Positions 43,688-53,655 of a stretch of 64,000 nucleotides of DNA are shown in pieces. Each line of letters starts with the position of its first letter. The stretch's first letter is position 1. The notes under the pieces were generated by a model. The model ran no database searches. It saw only the letters and a list, made by a program, of their open reading frames with translations, and was not told the origin of the DNA. A program made the translations under genes and the position numbers. Source of the DNA: an uncultured Bacteroidales bacterium. Its GTDB lineage: Bacteria > Bacteroidota > Bacteroidia > Bacteroidales > UBA932. The DNA lies in assembly GCA_944326335.1 (NCBI GenBank), contig CALVDM010000005.1, forward strand, positions 1-64,000, read 5' to 3'.

Positions 43688-45328
43688 ATGAAAAGGACAG
43701 CATTGGTACTTTTGCTGACAGCAGCCACGGCAGGCGTCCAGGCCCAGACCATCTATGACGCCTTGAGGTTCAGCGAAAGCAATTATGAGGGGACGGCCAG
43801 GACATTGGCCATGGGAAACGCATTCACTGCGCTCGGTGGAGATTTGGGAGCTGTCACTATAAATCCGGCAGGGTCTGCAGTGGCCAGATATTCCCAGCTC
43901 ACCCTGACCCCGGCACTGAACATTTCCGTGAACACTGCCGGCGGCACTACCCTGAACGGTGAAAACACACCGTACAGTTTCGGAAACAGGCTTTCCAACA
44001 CAGGCACAAGGTTCAACATCCCGAACTTCGGCGTATCGATGAATTTCGACACGCACCGCACCAGCGGGGTCAAGAACATAAGCGTGGGGTTCATAGTGAA
44101 CACCACGAACCGCTACCAGGAAAACGTCATGACTTCCGGCACGAACAACACCACATCCTTCACCGGCTCCATGGCCTACTGGGCCAACGGATATGATTTC
44201 GACCAGCTTCTGAGCGAGGATGCCTACGACTACTACAACGCACCGTGGCAGACCATCATGGCAGCGCAGTCCGGCATGATTGCCAATCTCACGGACGCAC
44301 CCACGGAATATGTCGGGGCAGCTGAAGTCATCGACGAAAACGGGATACACCTCGGCGGACCTCTCGACCAGAGCTACCAGAGACAGACTTCAGGGTTCAG
44401 GTACGACTACGTGTTCAACTTCGGCTTCAACATCTCGGATTTCGTGTATGTGGGTGCCAATCTCGGCATAACATCTTTCAGCTACGACTCGGCAACGAGA
44501 TTCACTGAAGCTGCGGTGGACCCGTCGATGTTCCCTATCAACGTCGGAGAAGGCGAGGACCAGACCACGTACTACTTCAACGACATGCTCTACGACTACA
44601 GGTATTCCGCATCCGGTGCCGGAGTGTACGGGAAATTCGGAGTCATTGTGACCCCTGTCGCCGGGCTCAGGTTAGGCGCCGCAGTGCAGACCCCGACAAG
44701 CACAACGATAGACGAGACCTGGAGCGAGAGCGGCTCCACGACCTACACCGACTCAGGATTCAACATGAGCGCGGAAACTCCTGTCGGAGAATACTCCTAC
44801 AAGCTGATTTCCCCGTTCAGGGCCAATTTCGGTGTCGCATACACATTCGGGAAAGTGGGACTCGTGAGTGTAGACTACGAGCTGTGTGACTACAGCACCA
44901 TGAGGTTCAAGGAAATAGGCATGCAGTCAGGGGAATTTGACACGCAGAACAGCGACATATTGGACTTCATGGGAACATCCCACATGCTGAGGGCCGGAGT
45001 CGAGATAAAGCCGGTTCCGCAGTTTGCCATCAGGGCAGGCTACGGGCTCACGACATCTCCGGAGAAATACGACGACGGCTCAGGCATGCTCGTCTATTCT
45101 CCTGCAAAGACCCACAAGGGTTCATTCGGGCTCGGCTACAGTTCCAACGGGTCGTTCTTCGCGGACATAGCATGCGCCTTCACGAAATATGCGGACGAGT
45201 ACATTTACCCATACGATGACTACTGGTTCCTCGATGACGGCACCGTTGACCCGGCTGCATACGCTCCTGAAATCCTCAACAAAAGGATGCTGTGGAATGT
45301 GATGCTGACCCTCGGCTTCAGATTCTGA
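43688..45328 (+). CDS. FadL/OmpP1-family outer-membrane transport protein
   Basis: 546 residues with a signal peptide ending GVQAQ. The start of the mature protein (TARTLAMGNAFTALGGDLGAVTINPAGSA) is the characteristic hatch-region motif of the OmpP1/FadL/TodX family, and the C-terminus ends in LTLGFRF, a barrel closing strand. These porins let hydrophobic molecules such as fatty acids cross the outer membrane laterally. In Bacteroidetes many have no assigned substrate. It lies 33 bases after the Trp-rich lipoprotein. The final 11 bases overlap the convergent wbqC-like gene. Confidence 0.88.
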   Translation: MKRTALVLLLTAATAGVQAQTIYDALRFSESNYEGTARTLAMGNAFTALGGDLGAVTINPAGSAVARYSQLTLTPALNISVNTAGGTTLNGENTPYSFGNRLSNTGTRFNIPNFGVSMNFDTHRTSGVKNISVGFIVNTTNRYQENVMTSGTNNTTSFTGSMAYWANGYDFDQLLSEDAYDYYNAPWQTIMAAQSGMIANLTDAPTEYVGAAEVIDENGIHLGGPLDQSYQRQTSGFRYDYVFNFGFNISDFVYVGANLGITSFSYDSATRFTEAAVDPSMFPINVGEGEDQTTYYFNDMLYDYRYSASGAGVYGKFGVIVTPVAGLRLGAAVQTPTSTTIDETWSESGSTTYTDSGFNMSAETPVGEYSYKLISPFRANFGVAYTFGKVGLVSVDYELCDYSTMRFKEIGMQSGEFDTQNSDILDFMGTSHMLRAGVEIKPVPQFAIRAGYGLTTSPEKYDDGSGMLVYSPAKTHKGSFGLGYSSNGSFFADIACAFTKYADEYIYPYDDYWFLDDGTVDPAAYAPEILNKRMLWNVMLTLGFRF

Positions 45329-45989
45329 TATTCTTCAGCCACAGGATAGAGTCCGGCCCTTCATTGAAGAGAAGGTCCATGACTGACAGTCCTGACAGAA
45401 AGCCGTACTTTCCGGAAAAGACCTGGAAGTACGGCTTTTCAATTCCGAGGTCTCCAAGGACAGTATCCGGTCTCTTCGGATGAATCTTTTCCCTGAAATC
45501 CTGGCCGTAGGCATCGGAACCGTACGGGCAGAAAAACTCTGTCGGCCTCATGTCCACCGCAAGACCTGTCTTCTCTATGAAAAATTCCGTGAGTTTCCAG
45601 TTCAATCCGAAAAGCGTCTCCGGACGGCTGTCCAGAATCGAGAAAAGTTCGTCGGCATAATAGTCGAAATATGCCGAAGTCCCGTATGCAGAGGCGATGG
45701 CCCTCTCGTGCCTCACTACCCAGCCGGTCGAATAGTCCACACGTACTTCCGTGACAGGGATATTGTTATGTGTCCCGTCAACATGCACTATCGGGAAAGA
45801 CAGGGACTGCTTCCCCGAGCTGGAATAGAACATGCACCGGTTCCGGTAAGACTGCTTCTGGTAATTCTCGCAAGCCTCGATGTACACCACAGACGGAAAA
45901 ACCCTGTCCGGAGACAGGGTAAACTCCTTTGCCATCAGGGCAAAATATTCAACCGGCGGGAAATAGGCCGTGTTCAGAAGCACCGGCAC
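45318..45989 (-). CDS. WbqC-like family protein
   Basis: 223 residues. Starts at a GTG at 45989 that overlaps the lpxA stop by one base (TAGTG). No earlier or better ATG exists. It matches the WbqC-like family (LLNTAYFPPVEYFALM at the N-terminus, YQKQSYRNRC and LNWKLTEFFIEKTG), found in glycan and LPS-related clusters with unclear enzymatic role. Coupling to lpxA and lpxC suggests a link to lipid A or LPS assembly. The 3' end overlaps the FadL-family gene by 11 bases. Confidence 0.85.
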   Translation of the reverse strand: MPVLLNTAYFPPVEYFALMAKEFTLSPDRVFPSVVYIEACENYQKQSYRNRCMFYSSSGKQSLSFPIVHVDGTHNNIPVTEVRVDYSTGWVVRHERAIASAYGTSAYFDYYADELFSILDSRPETLFGLNWKLTEFFIEKTGLAVDMRPTEFFCPYGSDAYGQDFREKIHPKRPDTVLGDLGIEKPYFQVFSGKYGFLSGLSVMDLLFNEGPDSILWLKNIRI

Positions 45990-46801
45990 TACTCGATCTC
46001 TCCTTTCAGGCTTGAAGACATGCCGCGCACTATTCCCCTCTTGGAATTTTTGATGAAATTCAGGATGGCGTCACGCTCCGGAGTCTGAGGGAAACCTGCC
46101 TCAATTTTGGCACAGGCATCGCTCACGTTCATTCCGGCATTGTAGATGAGGTCGTACATGTCCTTGATGGAACGTATCTGGTCCGACGAGAAGCCCCTCC
46201 TGCGGAGGCCGACGATATTGATTCCGGCATAAGAGAGAGGGTCCCTTCCGCAAAGTATGAACGGAGGCACATCCTTGTTGATTTTCGAGCCGCCGCCGAC
46301 CATGGCATGCTGGCCTATCTTCGAGAACTGGTGAGACAACGTCCCGCCACCGAGTATTGCCCAGTCCTCCACGACCGTCTCGCCGGCAATGCCCGTGAAG
46401 CTGACGAGGATGCAGTGCGAGCCGACATTGCAGTCGTGCGCCACATGAGTGTAGGACATCAGGAGGGTGTTGTCGCCTACCTTTGTCACTCCCTTGCCGC
46501 TGGCCTTTGTGCCGCGGTTGATTGTGGCACATTCTCTCACTGTGACATTGTCCCCGAGTTCCACGTAGGACACCTCTCCCTCGAACTTCAGGTCCTGAGG
46601 TATGGCACCTACGACAGCGCCCGGAAATATACGGCAGTTCCTGCCCATCCTCACATAGTTGAAGACAGTCGCATGCGGCAGAATCCGGCATCCGTCACCA
46701 ATCTCTACGAACTCGTCAATGAAGGCATAAGGGCCTATTTCCACATTCTCCCCGATTTTGGCATTCGGATGTACTGTCGCCAATGGATGTATATTACTCA
46801 T
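45989..46801 (-). CDS. UDP-N-acetylglucosamine acyltransferase LpxA
   Basis: 270 residues. Left-handed beta-helix built from hexapeptide repeats (HPNAKIGENVEIGPYA onward). The catalytic His in SYTHVAHDC (His122) matches His125 of E. coli, and a C-terminal helical domain starts near residue 190. It catalyses the first step of lipid A synthesis, adding a 3-hydroxyacyl chain to UDP-GlcNAc. It follows lpxC by 39 bases, and the wbqC-like gene overlaps its stop by one base. Confidence 0.96.
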   Translation of the reverse strand: MSNIHPLATVHPNAKIGENVEIGPYAFIDEFVEIGDGCRILPHATVFNYVRMGRNCRIFPGAVVGAIPQDLKFEGEVSYVELGDNVTVRECATINRGTKASGKGVTKVGDNTLLMSYTHVAHDCNVGSHCILVSFTGIAGETVVEDWAILGGGTLSHQFSKIGQHAMVGGGSKINKDVPPFILCGRDPLSYAGINIVGLRRRGFSSDQIRSIKDMYDLIYNAGMNVSDACAKIEAGFPQTPERDAILNFIKNSKRGIVRGMSSSLKGEIE

Positions 46802-46840
46802 GATAGCTGATGTTTTTAACGTCTGTCCCGACTATGTTTC

Positions 46841-47758
46841 CTATTTTTCCAGGAGATAACGCCTTATCTCCCTGGCTGCGTTCGTGTTAATCGTATGGCC
46901 CGGCCGGACTGCCTTGACCTTGGCCTTCAGGAAGCCTCCGACAAGGCGGAAGTCCCCCATGAGGTCGAGCAGCTTGTGTCTTGCACACTCGTTCCGGAAC
47001 CTGAGCTGCAGATTGTTGAGATATCCGTTGTCGCATCTCTCGAGCATGGGCTTGTTGAAAAGCCTTGAGAGACGCTCCAGCTGTTCCTTTGTCACCGGAT
47101 TCTCGACGATGACTATCGCATTGTCCACATCACCTCCCTTTATGAGGTTGTTGTTGAACAGGTATTCTATCTCATGGAAGAAGACGAAGGTCCTGCAGAT
47201 ACCTACCTCATCGGCATAGACTACCGACGGGTCCCAGTGCGCATTCTGGAGACCGAGCACCTTGGAGTTGAAGTCTATTTCCACATCGAACGACGGTTCG
47301 TCCGCAGGAGTTATCACGATTGACGAACCTGTCTTCTCGCTTGTCACTGTAATCTGCCTGTCCAGCTCTATATACTTTCTCGGAGCATCCTGTACGGTTA
47401 TGCCGGACTCCCGGATTGCATCGATGTAAGGCTTTGCGCTCCCGTCGAGGATTGGCACTTCGACATTATCGATATCCACAACCGCATTGTCGATTCCCAT
47501 CCCCGTCAATGCTGAAAGCAGATGCTCAACAGTCACTACAGATACTCCTTCCTTTGTAAGGGTTGTGCTCCTGTCCGTGCTGGACACGTACTCGGCGAAG
47601 GCTTCGATGTACAGACCGCTGTCCACATCGGTGCGGCGGAACCTGATGCCTGTATCTGCCGGAGCGGGGTTTATCGTCATTCTTGCAACCTTCCCCGTAT
47701 GAAGGCCCTTACCCTCGAAAGAATAGCTTTTTCTTACTGTCTGCTGGAACTGTTTCAT
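46841..47758 (-). CDS. UDP-3-O-acyl-N-acetylglucosamine deacetylase LpxC, without FabZ domain
   Basis: 305 residues, the length of a free-standing LpxC. Zinc ligands His79 (TVEHLLSAL), His261 and Asp265 (ARHKLLDLMGD) and the general-acid region His288 (GHTINTN) are all present. It makes the committed step of lipid A synthesis. In many Bacteroidetes LpxC is fused to FabZ in one protein of about 460 residues. Here the frame stops right after the LpxC domain, and lpxA begins 39 bases on, so FabZ must be encoded elsewhere. A TATCTTTG promoter element lies just upstream, separating it from lpxD. Confidence 0.95.
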   Translation of the reverse strand: MKQFQQTVRKSYSFEGKGLHTGKVARMTINPAPADTGIRFRRTDVDSGLYIEAFAEYVSSTDRSTTLTKEGVSVVTVEHLLSALTGMGIDNAVVDIDNVEVPILDGSAKPYIDAIRESGITVQDAPRKYIELDRQITVTSEKTGSSIVITPADEPSFDVEIDFNSKVLGLQNAHWDPSVVYADEVGICRTFVFFHEIEYLFNNNLIKGGDVDNAIVIVENPVTKEQLERLSRLFNKPMLERCDNGYLNNLQLRFRNECARHKLLDLMGDFRLVGGFLKAKVKAVRPGHTINTNAAREIRRYLLEK

Positions 47759-47781
47759 CTCCTGTCAAAAAATTCGGACGG

Positions 47782-47789
47782 CAAAGATA
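47782..47789 (-). promoter_or_regulatory. -7 promoter element of the lpxC-lpxA-wbqC unit
   Basis: Reads TATCTTTG on the minus strand, a perfect TAnnTTTG, 23 bases before the lpxC ATG, in the 60-base gap after lpxD. It suggests lpxC can be transcribed apart from lpxD. Confidence 0.6.
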
Positions 47790-47818
47790 TACAAAATTTC
47801 TTTATGTCCATATCCAAA

Positions 47819-48808
47819 CTATTCTTTTCCATTCCTTCTGAAGACTGCGTATGCCCTGAGGAACTGCTTGTGAGGAAGGGCCGGACTTCCGAGGAACACC
47901 TGTCCTTCTGTCTTTATGCTGCTTATGACACCGGTCTGCGCCGCAAGCGTGGTGCCGTCGGCTATCGTTATGTGCCCTGCAATGCCCACCTGGCCTCCGA
48001 TAATGCAGTGTTTCCCAATTTTGCTCGAGCCTGCGATTCCGGTCTGGGCCGCCATGACGGTATTCTCCCCTATCTCGACGTTGTGCGCTATCTGGCAGAG
48101 GTTGTCTATCTTGACTCCCCTGTGCACTATCGTCGAGCCCATCTGCGACTTGTCGATTGTGGTGTTGGCCCCGATTTCCACGTCATCCTCTATGATGACA
48201 TTGCCGGTGTGCTCTATCTTCTTGTAGGTGCCGTCCTCGAGAGGTGCGAACCCGAAGCCGTCCGCGCCTATGACAGCGTTGGAATGGATGATGACATTGT
48301 CCCCTATCACCATCCCGGGATATATCTTCACTCCCGGATAGATTATGCATTTCGAGCCGATTTTCACGTCGTCTCCCACGTACACCTGTTCATGGATTAT
48401 GGTATAGTCCCCTACAACGGCGCGGCGGCCTACATAGGAGCCGCTCCCGAGATAGACCTTCCGGCCTATCTTCGTGGAGAGGAATCTCTTGACATTGCAC
48501 CCGCGGTATCTCCGGTATGACTTCTTCCTCTCAGTGACATATTCAAGGAGGTCGGCGATTGCGGCATACGCGTTCGGAACCCTTATCATCGTTGCCTTGA
48601 CAGGACTCTGAGGCTTGAAGTCATCATTCACTATGATTATGCTCGCCTTGCATTCATAGACATAATGTTCATATTTCGGGTTGGCGAAAAAGCAGATGGC
48701 CCCCGGCTTGCCGCTCTCTATCCTCGCAAATGTTGAAATTTTGACTTCCGGGTCACCTTCCACCGTCCCTTTGAGTATTCCGGCGATTTCTTTTGCCTTG
48801 AATTCCAT
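47819..48808 (-). CDS. UDP-3-O-acylglucosamine N-acyltransferase LpxD
   Basis: 329 residues. N-terminal uridine-binding domain (about 1-95), then a left-handed beta-helix of hexapeptide repeats with the catalytic His in [10 protein letters not shown], and a short C-terminal helix. It adds the second acyl chain, after LpxC, in lipid A synthesis. It is upstream of lpxC on the same strand and divergent from rimP. No perfect promoter element is seen in its own 5' flank. Confidence 0.95.
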   Translation of the reverse strand: MEFKAKEIAGILKGTVEGDPEVKISTFARIESGKPGAICFFANPKYEHYVYECKASIIIVNDDFKPQSPVKATMIRVPNAYAAIADLLEYVTERKKSYRRYRGCNVKRFLSTKIGRKVYLGSGSYVGRRAVVGDYTIIHEQVYVGDDVKIGSKCIIYPGVKIYPGMVIGDNVIIHSNAVIGADGFGFAPLEDGTYKKIEHTGNVIIEDDVEIGANTTIDKSQMGSTIVHRGVKIDNLCQIAHNVEIGENTVMAAQTGIAGSSKIGKHCIIGGQVGIAGHITIADGTTLAAQTGVISSIKTEGQVFLGSPALPHKQFLRAYAVFRRNGKE

Positions 48809-48943
48809 AAGCGTTTATCCTGTATCAAAAATTTACTTCCTCATCCGTCAGCGGGAATCAGTCCAAAATTTTTGCAAATAAAACATTTTTAATGCTGAAT
48901 ATGAAATTATTCCGCATTATTTTCATTATTCTGAAATTATTCT

Positions 48944-48951
48944 TAAATTTG
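48944..48951 (+). promoter_or_regulatory. -7 promoter element of rimP-nusA-infB
   Basis: TAAATTTG, a perfect TAnnTTTG, 60 bases before the rimP ATG and upstream of the leader hairpin. Confidence 0.65.
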
Positions 48952-48967
48952 CACCGTGAGTTTGATG

Positions 48968-48988
48968 AAGGGGACGGGGAGTCCCCTT
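48968..48988 (+). promoter_or_regulatory. Terminator-like hairpin in the rimP leader (possible attenuator)
   Basis: AAGGGGAC (48968-48975) and GTCCCCTT (48981-48988) form a perfect 8-bp stem with a 5-base loop, followed by ATTTTGTG. It lies between the promoter and the rimP start, so it would be transcribed in the leader. It may allow feedback on the operon, which encodes NusA itself. Confidence 0.55.
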
Positions 48989-49011
48989 ATTTTGTGTATA
49001 ACGGTCGATTT

Positions 49012-49479
49012 ATGAAAATTTCAGAGATAACAGATGCAATGCAGGACGCAATCGTTGCACGCGGTTGCTTCATTGTAGGGATAACTTCAAGTCCCGACAA
49101 CGACATCGAGATTGTGATTGAGTCGGAAGAAGGCACGGTGACTCTCGACGACTGCGTGGAACTGAGTAGGATTTTCGAGGAGAAATTCGACAGGAACGTG
49201 GAGGATTACTCAATCACCATAGGCTCGGCAGGCCTTGACCAGCCGTTCAAGGTGATGAAGCAGTTCGTCAAGGCTACAGGGACTGAAGTGCAGGTGCTTC
49301 TGAAAGACGGGAGGAAACTCAGGGGCGTGCTGACCGGGGCGTCGGAGGAAGGCATAAGCCTCAGGTACCGGGCAAGGGAAGCCGTCGAAGGGAAGAAACG
49401 CAAGGAACTCGTGGAGCACGAGGACTTTTTCCCGAAGGAGACGGTGAATGCCGTGTTCCCGTGGGTGGAATGCAACTGA
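49012..49479 (+). CDS. Ribosome maturation factor RimP
   Basis: 155 residues from the ATG at 49012 (KISEITDAMQDAI). The open frame extends back to 48892 but would run through the promoter and leader hairpin. RimP N-terminal alpha/beta domain with IEIVIESEEG and the Sm-like C-terminal domain (LKDGRKLRGVLTG). It helps assemble the 30S subunit. First gene of the rimP-nusA-infB operon conserved across bacteria. Confidence 0.95.
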   Translation: MKISEITDAMQDAIVARGCFIVGITSSPDNDIEIVIESEEGTVTLDDCVELSRIFEEKFDRNVEDYSITIGSAGLDQPFKVMKQFVKATGTEVQVLLKDGRKLRGVLTGASEEGISLRYRAREAVEGKKRKELVEHEDFFPKETVNAVFPWVECN

Positions 49480-49523
49480 GGACAAGGACAGCGAAGAAAA
49501 GATAAAAAAGAACATATAGCAAA

Positions 49524-50765
49524 ATGGAAAAGACAGAACTTAAAGATGCGTTTTCAGAGTTCAAGAACCTGAAGAATATTGACAGACCTACCATGATGGG
49601 TGTGCTCGAGGATGTCTTCAAGACACAGCTTGCAAAGACATACGGCACTTCGGACAACTTCGACATAATCATCAACATCGACAAGGGAGACTGCGAGATA
49701 TACAGGAACCGCGAAGTCGTGGAGAATGTCGAGGACCCGAACACGCAGATAGCTCTGGCCGAAGTGAACAAGGACTCGGACGAATACGAGATAGGCGAGA
49801 CTTACGCCGAGAAGGTGGAGATGAAGAGCTTCGGGCGCAGGGGCATCCTCAACATCAGGCAGAACCTCCAGGGACGCATAATGGACATAGAGAAGGCCAA
49901 CCTCTACAACAAGTACATCGCCAAGATAGGCGAAATTTTCACAGGGGAAGTCTATCAGACCTGGTCCAAGGAAGTGCTCATCCTCGACGAGGACGGGAAC
50001 GAGCTCCGTCTGCCGAAGTCCGAGCAGATACCCGGGGAACACTTCAAGAAGAACGACACTGTGAAGGCCATCATCAAGAGCGTGGAGATGAAGAACAACA
50101 CCACCCCGTACATCGTGCTCTCAAGGACCTCGGACGAATTCCTCGAGAAGCTCTTCGAGCAGGAGGTGCCGGAGATTTACGACGGGCTCATCACCATAAA
50201 GAAGGTGGTGCGCATCCCGGGCGAAAGGGCCAAGGTGGCAGTCGAGTCATACGATGAAAGGATAGACCCTATCGGAGCCTGCATCGGCGTGAAAGGCTCG
50301 AGGATAATCGGGATAGTGAGGGAGCTGCGCAACGAGAACATCGATGTCCTCCAATGGACCGGCAACACGCAGCTTCTGATACAGAGAGCCCTGAGTCCTG
50401 CGAAGATATCGTCCATCGTACCTGGCGAAGACGGGAAGATAAAGGTGTACATGCTGCCGGACGAGGTGAAGAAAGGCATCGGCAAGGGCGGATGCAACAT
50501 CAGGCTCGCAAGCATGCTCATAGGGCAGGAGATAGAAGTGTGGAGAGAGCTTCCTAAGCAGGACGAGGAGGAGGAAGACGTACTCCTCTCCGAGTTCGCC
50601 AACGAGATAGAGCCGTGGATAATAGAGAAGCTGCAGTCCATAGGCTGCGACACTGCAAAGAGTGTCCTCGCGCTTTCTCCGGCTGACATAGCCAAGCGTG
50701 CCGACCTCGAGGACGAGACCGTGGAGGAAGTGCTTGACATCCTCCGTTCGGAGTTCGAGGAATAG
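49524..50765 (+). CDS. Transcription termination/antitermination factor NusA
   Basis: 413 residues. N-terminal RNA-polymerase-binding domain (about 1-125), S1 domain (GEIFTGEVYQTWSKEVLIL region, about 133-200), and two KH domains (ACIGVKGSRIIGIVREL and GKGGCNIRLASMLIGQEIEV). A short C-terminal helical domain (about 350-413) replaces the longer acidic repeats of E. coli NusA. It pauses RNA polymerase and takes part in termination and antitermination. It begins 44 bases after rimP. Confidence 0.97.
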   Translation: MEKTELKDAFSEFKNLKNIDRPTMMGVLEDVFKTQLAKTYGTSDNFDIIINIDKGDCEIYRNREVVENVEDPNTQIALAEVNKDSDEYEIGETYAEKVEMKSFGRRGILNIRQNLQGRIMDIEKANLYNKYIAKIGEIFTGEVYQTWSKEVLILDEDGNELRLPKSEQIPGEHFKKNDTVKAIIKSVEMKNNTTPYIVLSRTSDEFLEKLFEQEVPEIYDGLITIKKVVRIPGERAKVAVESYDERIDPIGACIGVKGSRIIGIVRELRNENIDVLQWTGNTQLLIQRALSPAKISSIVPGEDGKIKVYMLPDEVKKGIGKGGCNIRLASMLIGQEIEVWRELPKQDEEEEDVLLSEFANEIEPWIIEKLQSIGCDTAKSVLALSPADIAKRADLEDETVEEVLDILRSEFEE

Positions 50766-50812
50766 GACGGACGCTGCACCCGACAGCATTATGATTGATT
50801 TAATTTTCAAAT

Positions 50813-53653
50813 ATGGCAGAAATAAGACTAAGCAAACTTACCAGACAATTCAATATCGGACTTCAGACCCTCGTGGACTTCCTGAGGGAGAAAGGAGCCG
50901 AAGTGGAAATGAATCCGAATGCCAAGATATCGGATTCATATCTGCCAGCCCTGGAGGCAAAGTTCGGTGATGAACAGAAATTGAAGCAGGATTCCGAAAA
51001 GGTTGCCATCAAACTGAAGGAAATCATCGAGATGGGAGCCAAGAAGAAAGCTCCGGAAGAGGATGCGGACAACAATGTGAAGGAAGTGATAATCAAGTCC
51101 AACAACCTTTCTTCCGAGACACCTGCCTCAAAGCCGGCACAGCCTGCCGCCCCTGCACATGACGAAGTTGCCGCGACGGCAACCCCGGCACCGGCAGTAA
51201 AGGCTGCTGAACAGAATAAGGAAGCGGAAGAAAAAGTCCAGGCGGAAGACAAGCCTGCGGCAGGCGGACTGAAGATAATCGGGGAGATAGACCTGACACA
51301 GTTCGAGAAGAAACCTAAGACAAAGGAACGGACAGAGGAAAAGCCGGCTGCACCGGAATCTGTCCCGACCGTGGAAACTCCTGTCGCCGTGAAGGAAGAG
51401 CCTGAAAAGGCGGAAACCGGAGAAAAGGCTCCTGAAAGCGCAAGACATGAAGTGAGGGAGATAAAGATAGAGGTGGAAAAGCTCCAGGGTCCGAAGATTG
51501 TCGACAAGATAGACCTTTCCCAGTTCGACAGGAAAAAGAACAAGAAGAGGGAGCGCATCGCCAAGGGCGGAAGCCAGAAGGTGGACGTGACAAAGATAGG
51601 GGACGAACAGGACTCCTCGAAGAAAGGCAGGAACAGACAGAACGAGAATACCCGCAAGAACGGGAACGGCGGCGGAAACTCCGGCAAGGGCGGCAAGAAG
51701 AGAGACCGCTTCAAGCAGATGAGCGAGCAGGAGCAGGAGGAGATGCAGAAGGAAATCCAGAAGCAGATAAAGGAGACCTACGCCAAGATGAACGAGACCA
51801 GGAACAAGACCAATCTCGGGGCGAAACACCGCAGGGAGAAGAGGGAGCTCGCCAATCAGAAGATGATTGAGGAGAACGAGATGAGGGAGAACGACAAGAG
51901 AGTTCTCAAGGTGACGGAATTCGTGACAGTGAACGACCTCGCCACCCTCATGGACAACACCCCGGTGACCAAGGTCATAGCCGCATGCATGAACCTCGGC
52001 CTCATGGTGTCCATCAACCAGAGACTGGATGCGGAAGCCCTTGTCCTCGTAGCAGAGGAATTCGGCTATGAAATCGAATTCGTGACAGCCGACATCACGG
52101 AAGCCATCGAGCAGGAGGAGGCGGACGACAGCGGAAAGCTCGTTCCGAGACCGCCGGTAATCACCGTGATGGGACATGTGGACCACGGAAAGACATCCCT
52201 GCTGGACTATATCCGCAAGTCCAATGTCATCGCCGGAGAGGCCGGAGGTATCACCCAGCATATCGGCGCATACAATGTCGAGCTTCCTGACGGACAGAGG
52301 ATAACCTTCCTCGACACCCCTGGACACGAAGCCTTCACGGCCATGCGTGCCCGCGGAGCCAAGATGACCGACCTCGCGATAATAATAATCGCAGCCGATG
52401 ACGCAATAATGCCGCAGACAGTGGAGGCGATAAACCATGCACAGGCAGCCGGTGTCCCGATGATATTCGCCATAAACAAGATAGACAAGCCGGGAGCCAA
52501 TCCGGACAAGATAAAGGAACAGCTCGCCAACATGAATATCCTTGTGGAAGACTGGGGCGGCAAGTACCAGTGCCAGGAAATCTCCGCAAAGAAGGGCATA
52601 AATGTGGACAAGCTCCTCGAAAAGGTGCTTCTCGAGGCGGAACTCCTCGACCTCAAGGCCAATCCTGACAGGCGTGCCACAGGTGCCGTCATAGAGTCTT
52701 CGCTCGACAAGGGGCGCGGATATCTCGCCACAGTGCTTGTACAGAACGGGACTCTGCATGTCGGAGACGTGATGCTGAGCGGATGCTTCACCGGAAAAGT
52801 GAAGGCAATGTTCAACGAAAGGGGACAGAAAGTGACCGAAGCAGGGCCGTCCACGCCTGTGTCGGTGCTCGGACTGAACGGTGCACCTACCGCAGGAGAC
52901 ATGTTCCATGTGATGGCGGACGAGAAGGAAGCCAAGGACATAGCCAACAAGAGGGAGCAGCTGCTCAGGATACAGGGCATAAAGACCCAGAAACACATGA
53001 CCCTCGAGGAAATAGGACGCAGGATAGCCATCGGGAACTTCAAGGAACTCAACATCATCGTCAAGGGAGATGTGGACGGTTCCGTGGAGGCGCTTTCCGA
53101 TTCCCTCATCAAGCTTTCCACCGAGGAGGTCAGGGTAAATGTTATCCACAAGGCAGTCGGTGCCATCTCTGAGTCCGACGTGCTTCTTGCTGCGGCTTCA
53201 GACGCCATCATAATAGGATTCCAGGTGCGTCCTTCAGCTGGAGCAAGGAAACTGGCGGAGAAGGAGGAGATAGAAATCAGGCTCTACTCCGTCATCTACG
53301 ATGCAATCAACGAAGTCAAGAGCGGTATCGAAGGCATGCTCGCCCCTGAAGAGAAGGAGGAAGTCACCGCCACTGCCGAAGTCATGGAGACATTCAAAAT
53401 TTCGAAAGTGGGTACGATTGCCGGATGTATGGTCAGGGAAGGCAAGCTCGGCAGGAACTCGAAGGTGCGCGTGATAAGGGACGGCATCGTGGTCTACACC
53501 GGGGAACTCGGGTCTCTCAGACGCTTCAAGGATGATGTCAAGGAGGTTACGAGCGGGCAGGACTGCGGTCTCAACATCGCCGGATTCAATGACATAAAGG
53601 TGGGCGACATTGTAGAGGCTTACGCCATTGTCGAAATAAAGAGGACATTATAA
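50813..53653 (+). CDS. Translation initiation factor IF-2
   Basis: 946 residues. Long charged, Lys/Glu/Ala-rich N-terminal region (about 60-330), typical of Bacteroidetes IF-2, with an IF2_N domain (about 5-55 and 365-415). The G domain follows with G1 GHVDHGKTS at about 454, DTPGHE and NKID, then domains II, III and the C-terminal initiator-tRNA-binding domain. It brings fMet-tRNA to the 30S subunit. It follows nusA by 47 bases. The DJ-1 gene starts 2 bases after its stop. Confidence 0.97.
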   Translation: MAEIRLSKLTRQFNIGLQTLVDFLREKGAEVEMNPNAKISDSYLPALEAKFGDEQKLKQDSEKVAIKLKEIIEMGAKKKAPEEDADNNVKEVIIKSNNLSSETPASKPAQPAAPAHDEVAATATPAPAVKAAEQNKEAEEKVQAEDKPAAGGLKIIGEIDLTQFEKKPKTKERTEEKPAAPESVPTVETPVAVKEEPEKAETGEKAPESARHEVREIKIEVEKLQGPKIVDKIDLSQFDRKKNKKRERIAKGGSQKVDVTKIGDEQDSSKKGRNRQNENTRKNGNGGGNSGKGGKKRDRFKQMSEQEQEEMQKEIQKQIKETYAKMNETRNKTNLGAKHRREKRELANQKMIEENEMRENDKRVLKVTEFVTVNDLATLMDNTPVTKVIAACMNLGLMVSINQRLDAEALVLVAEEFGYEIEFVTADITEAIEQEEADDSGKLVPRPPVITVMGHVDHGKTSLLDYIRKSNVIAGEAGGITQHIGAYNVELPDGQRITFLDTPGHEAFTAMRARGAKMTDLAIIIIAADDAIMPQTVEAINHAQAAGVPMIFAINKIDKPGANPDKIKEQLANMNILVEDWGGKYQCQEISAKKGINVDKLLEKVLLEAELLDLKANPDRRATGAVIESSLDKGRGYLATVLVQNGTLHVGDVMLSGCFTGKVKAMFNERGQKVTEAGPSTPVSVLGLNGAPTAGDMFHVMADEKEAKDIANKREQLLRIQGIKTQKHMTLEEIGRRIAIGNFKELNIIVKGDVDGSVEALSDSLIKLSTEEVRVNVIHKAVGAISESDVLLAAASDAIIIGFQVRPSAGARKLAEKEEIEIRLYSVIYDAINEVKSGIEGMLAPEEKEEVTATAEVMETFKISKVGTIAGCMVREGKLGRNSKVRVIRDGIVVYTGELGSLRRFKDDVKEVTSGQDCGLNIAGFNDIKVGDIVEAYAIVEIKRTL

Positions 53654-53655
53654 TC

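Noticed and set aside
51128..53149. Long minus-strand open frame opposite infB (673 codons).
   Set aside because: Antisense to IF-2 with repetitive Leu/His-rich content and no recognisable domain; a shadow of the real gene.
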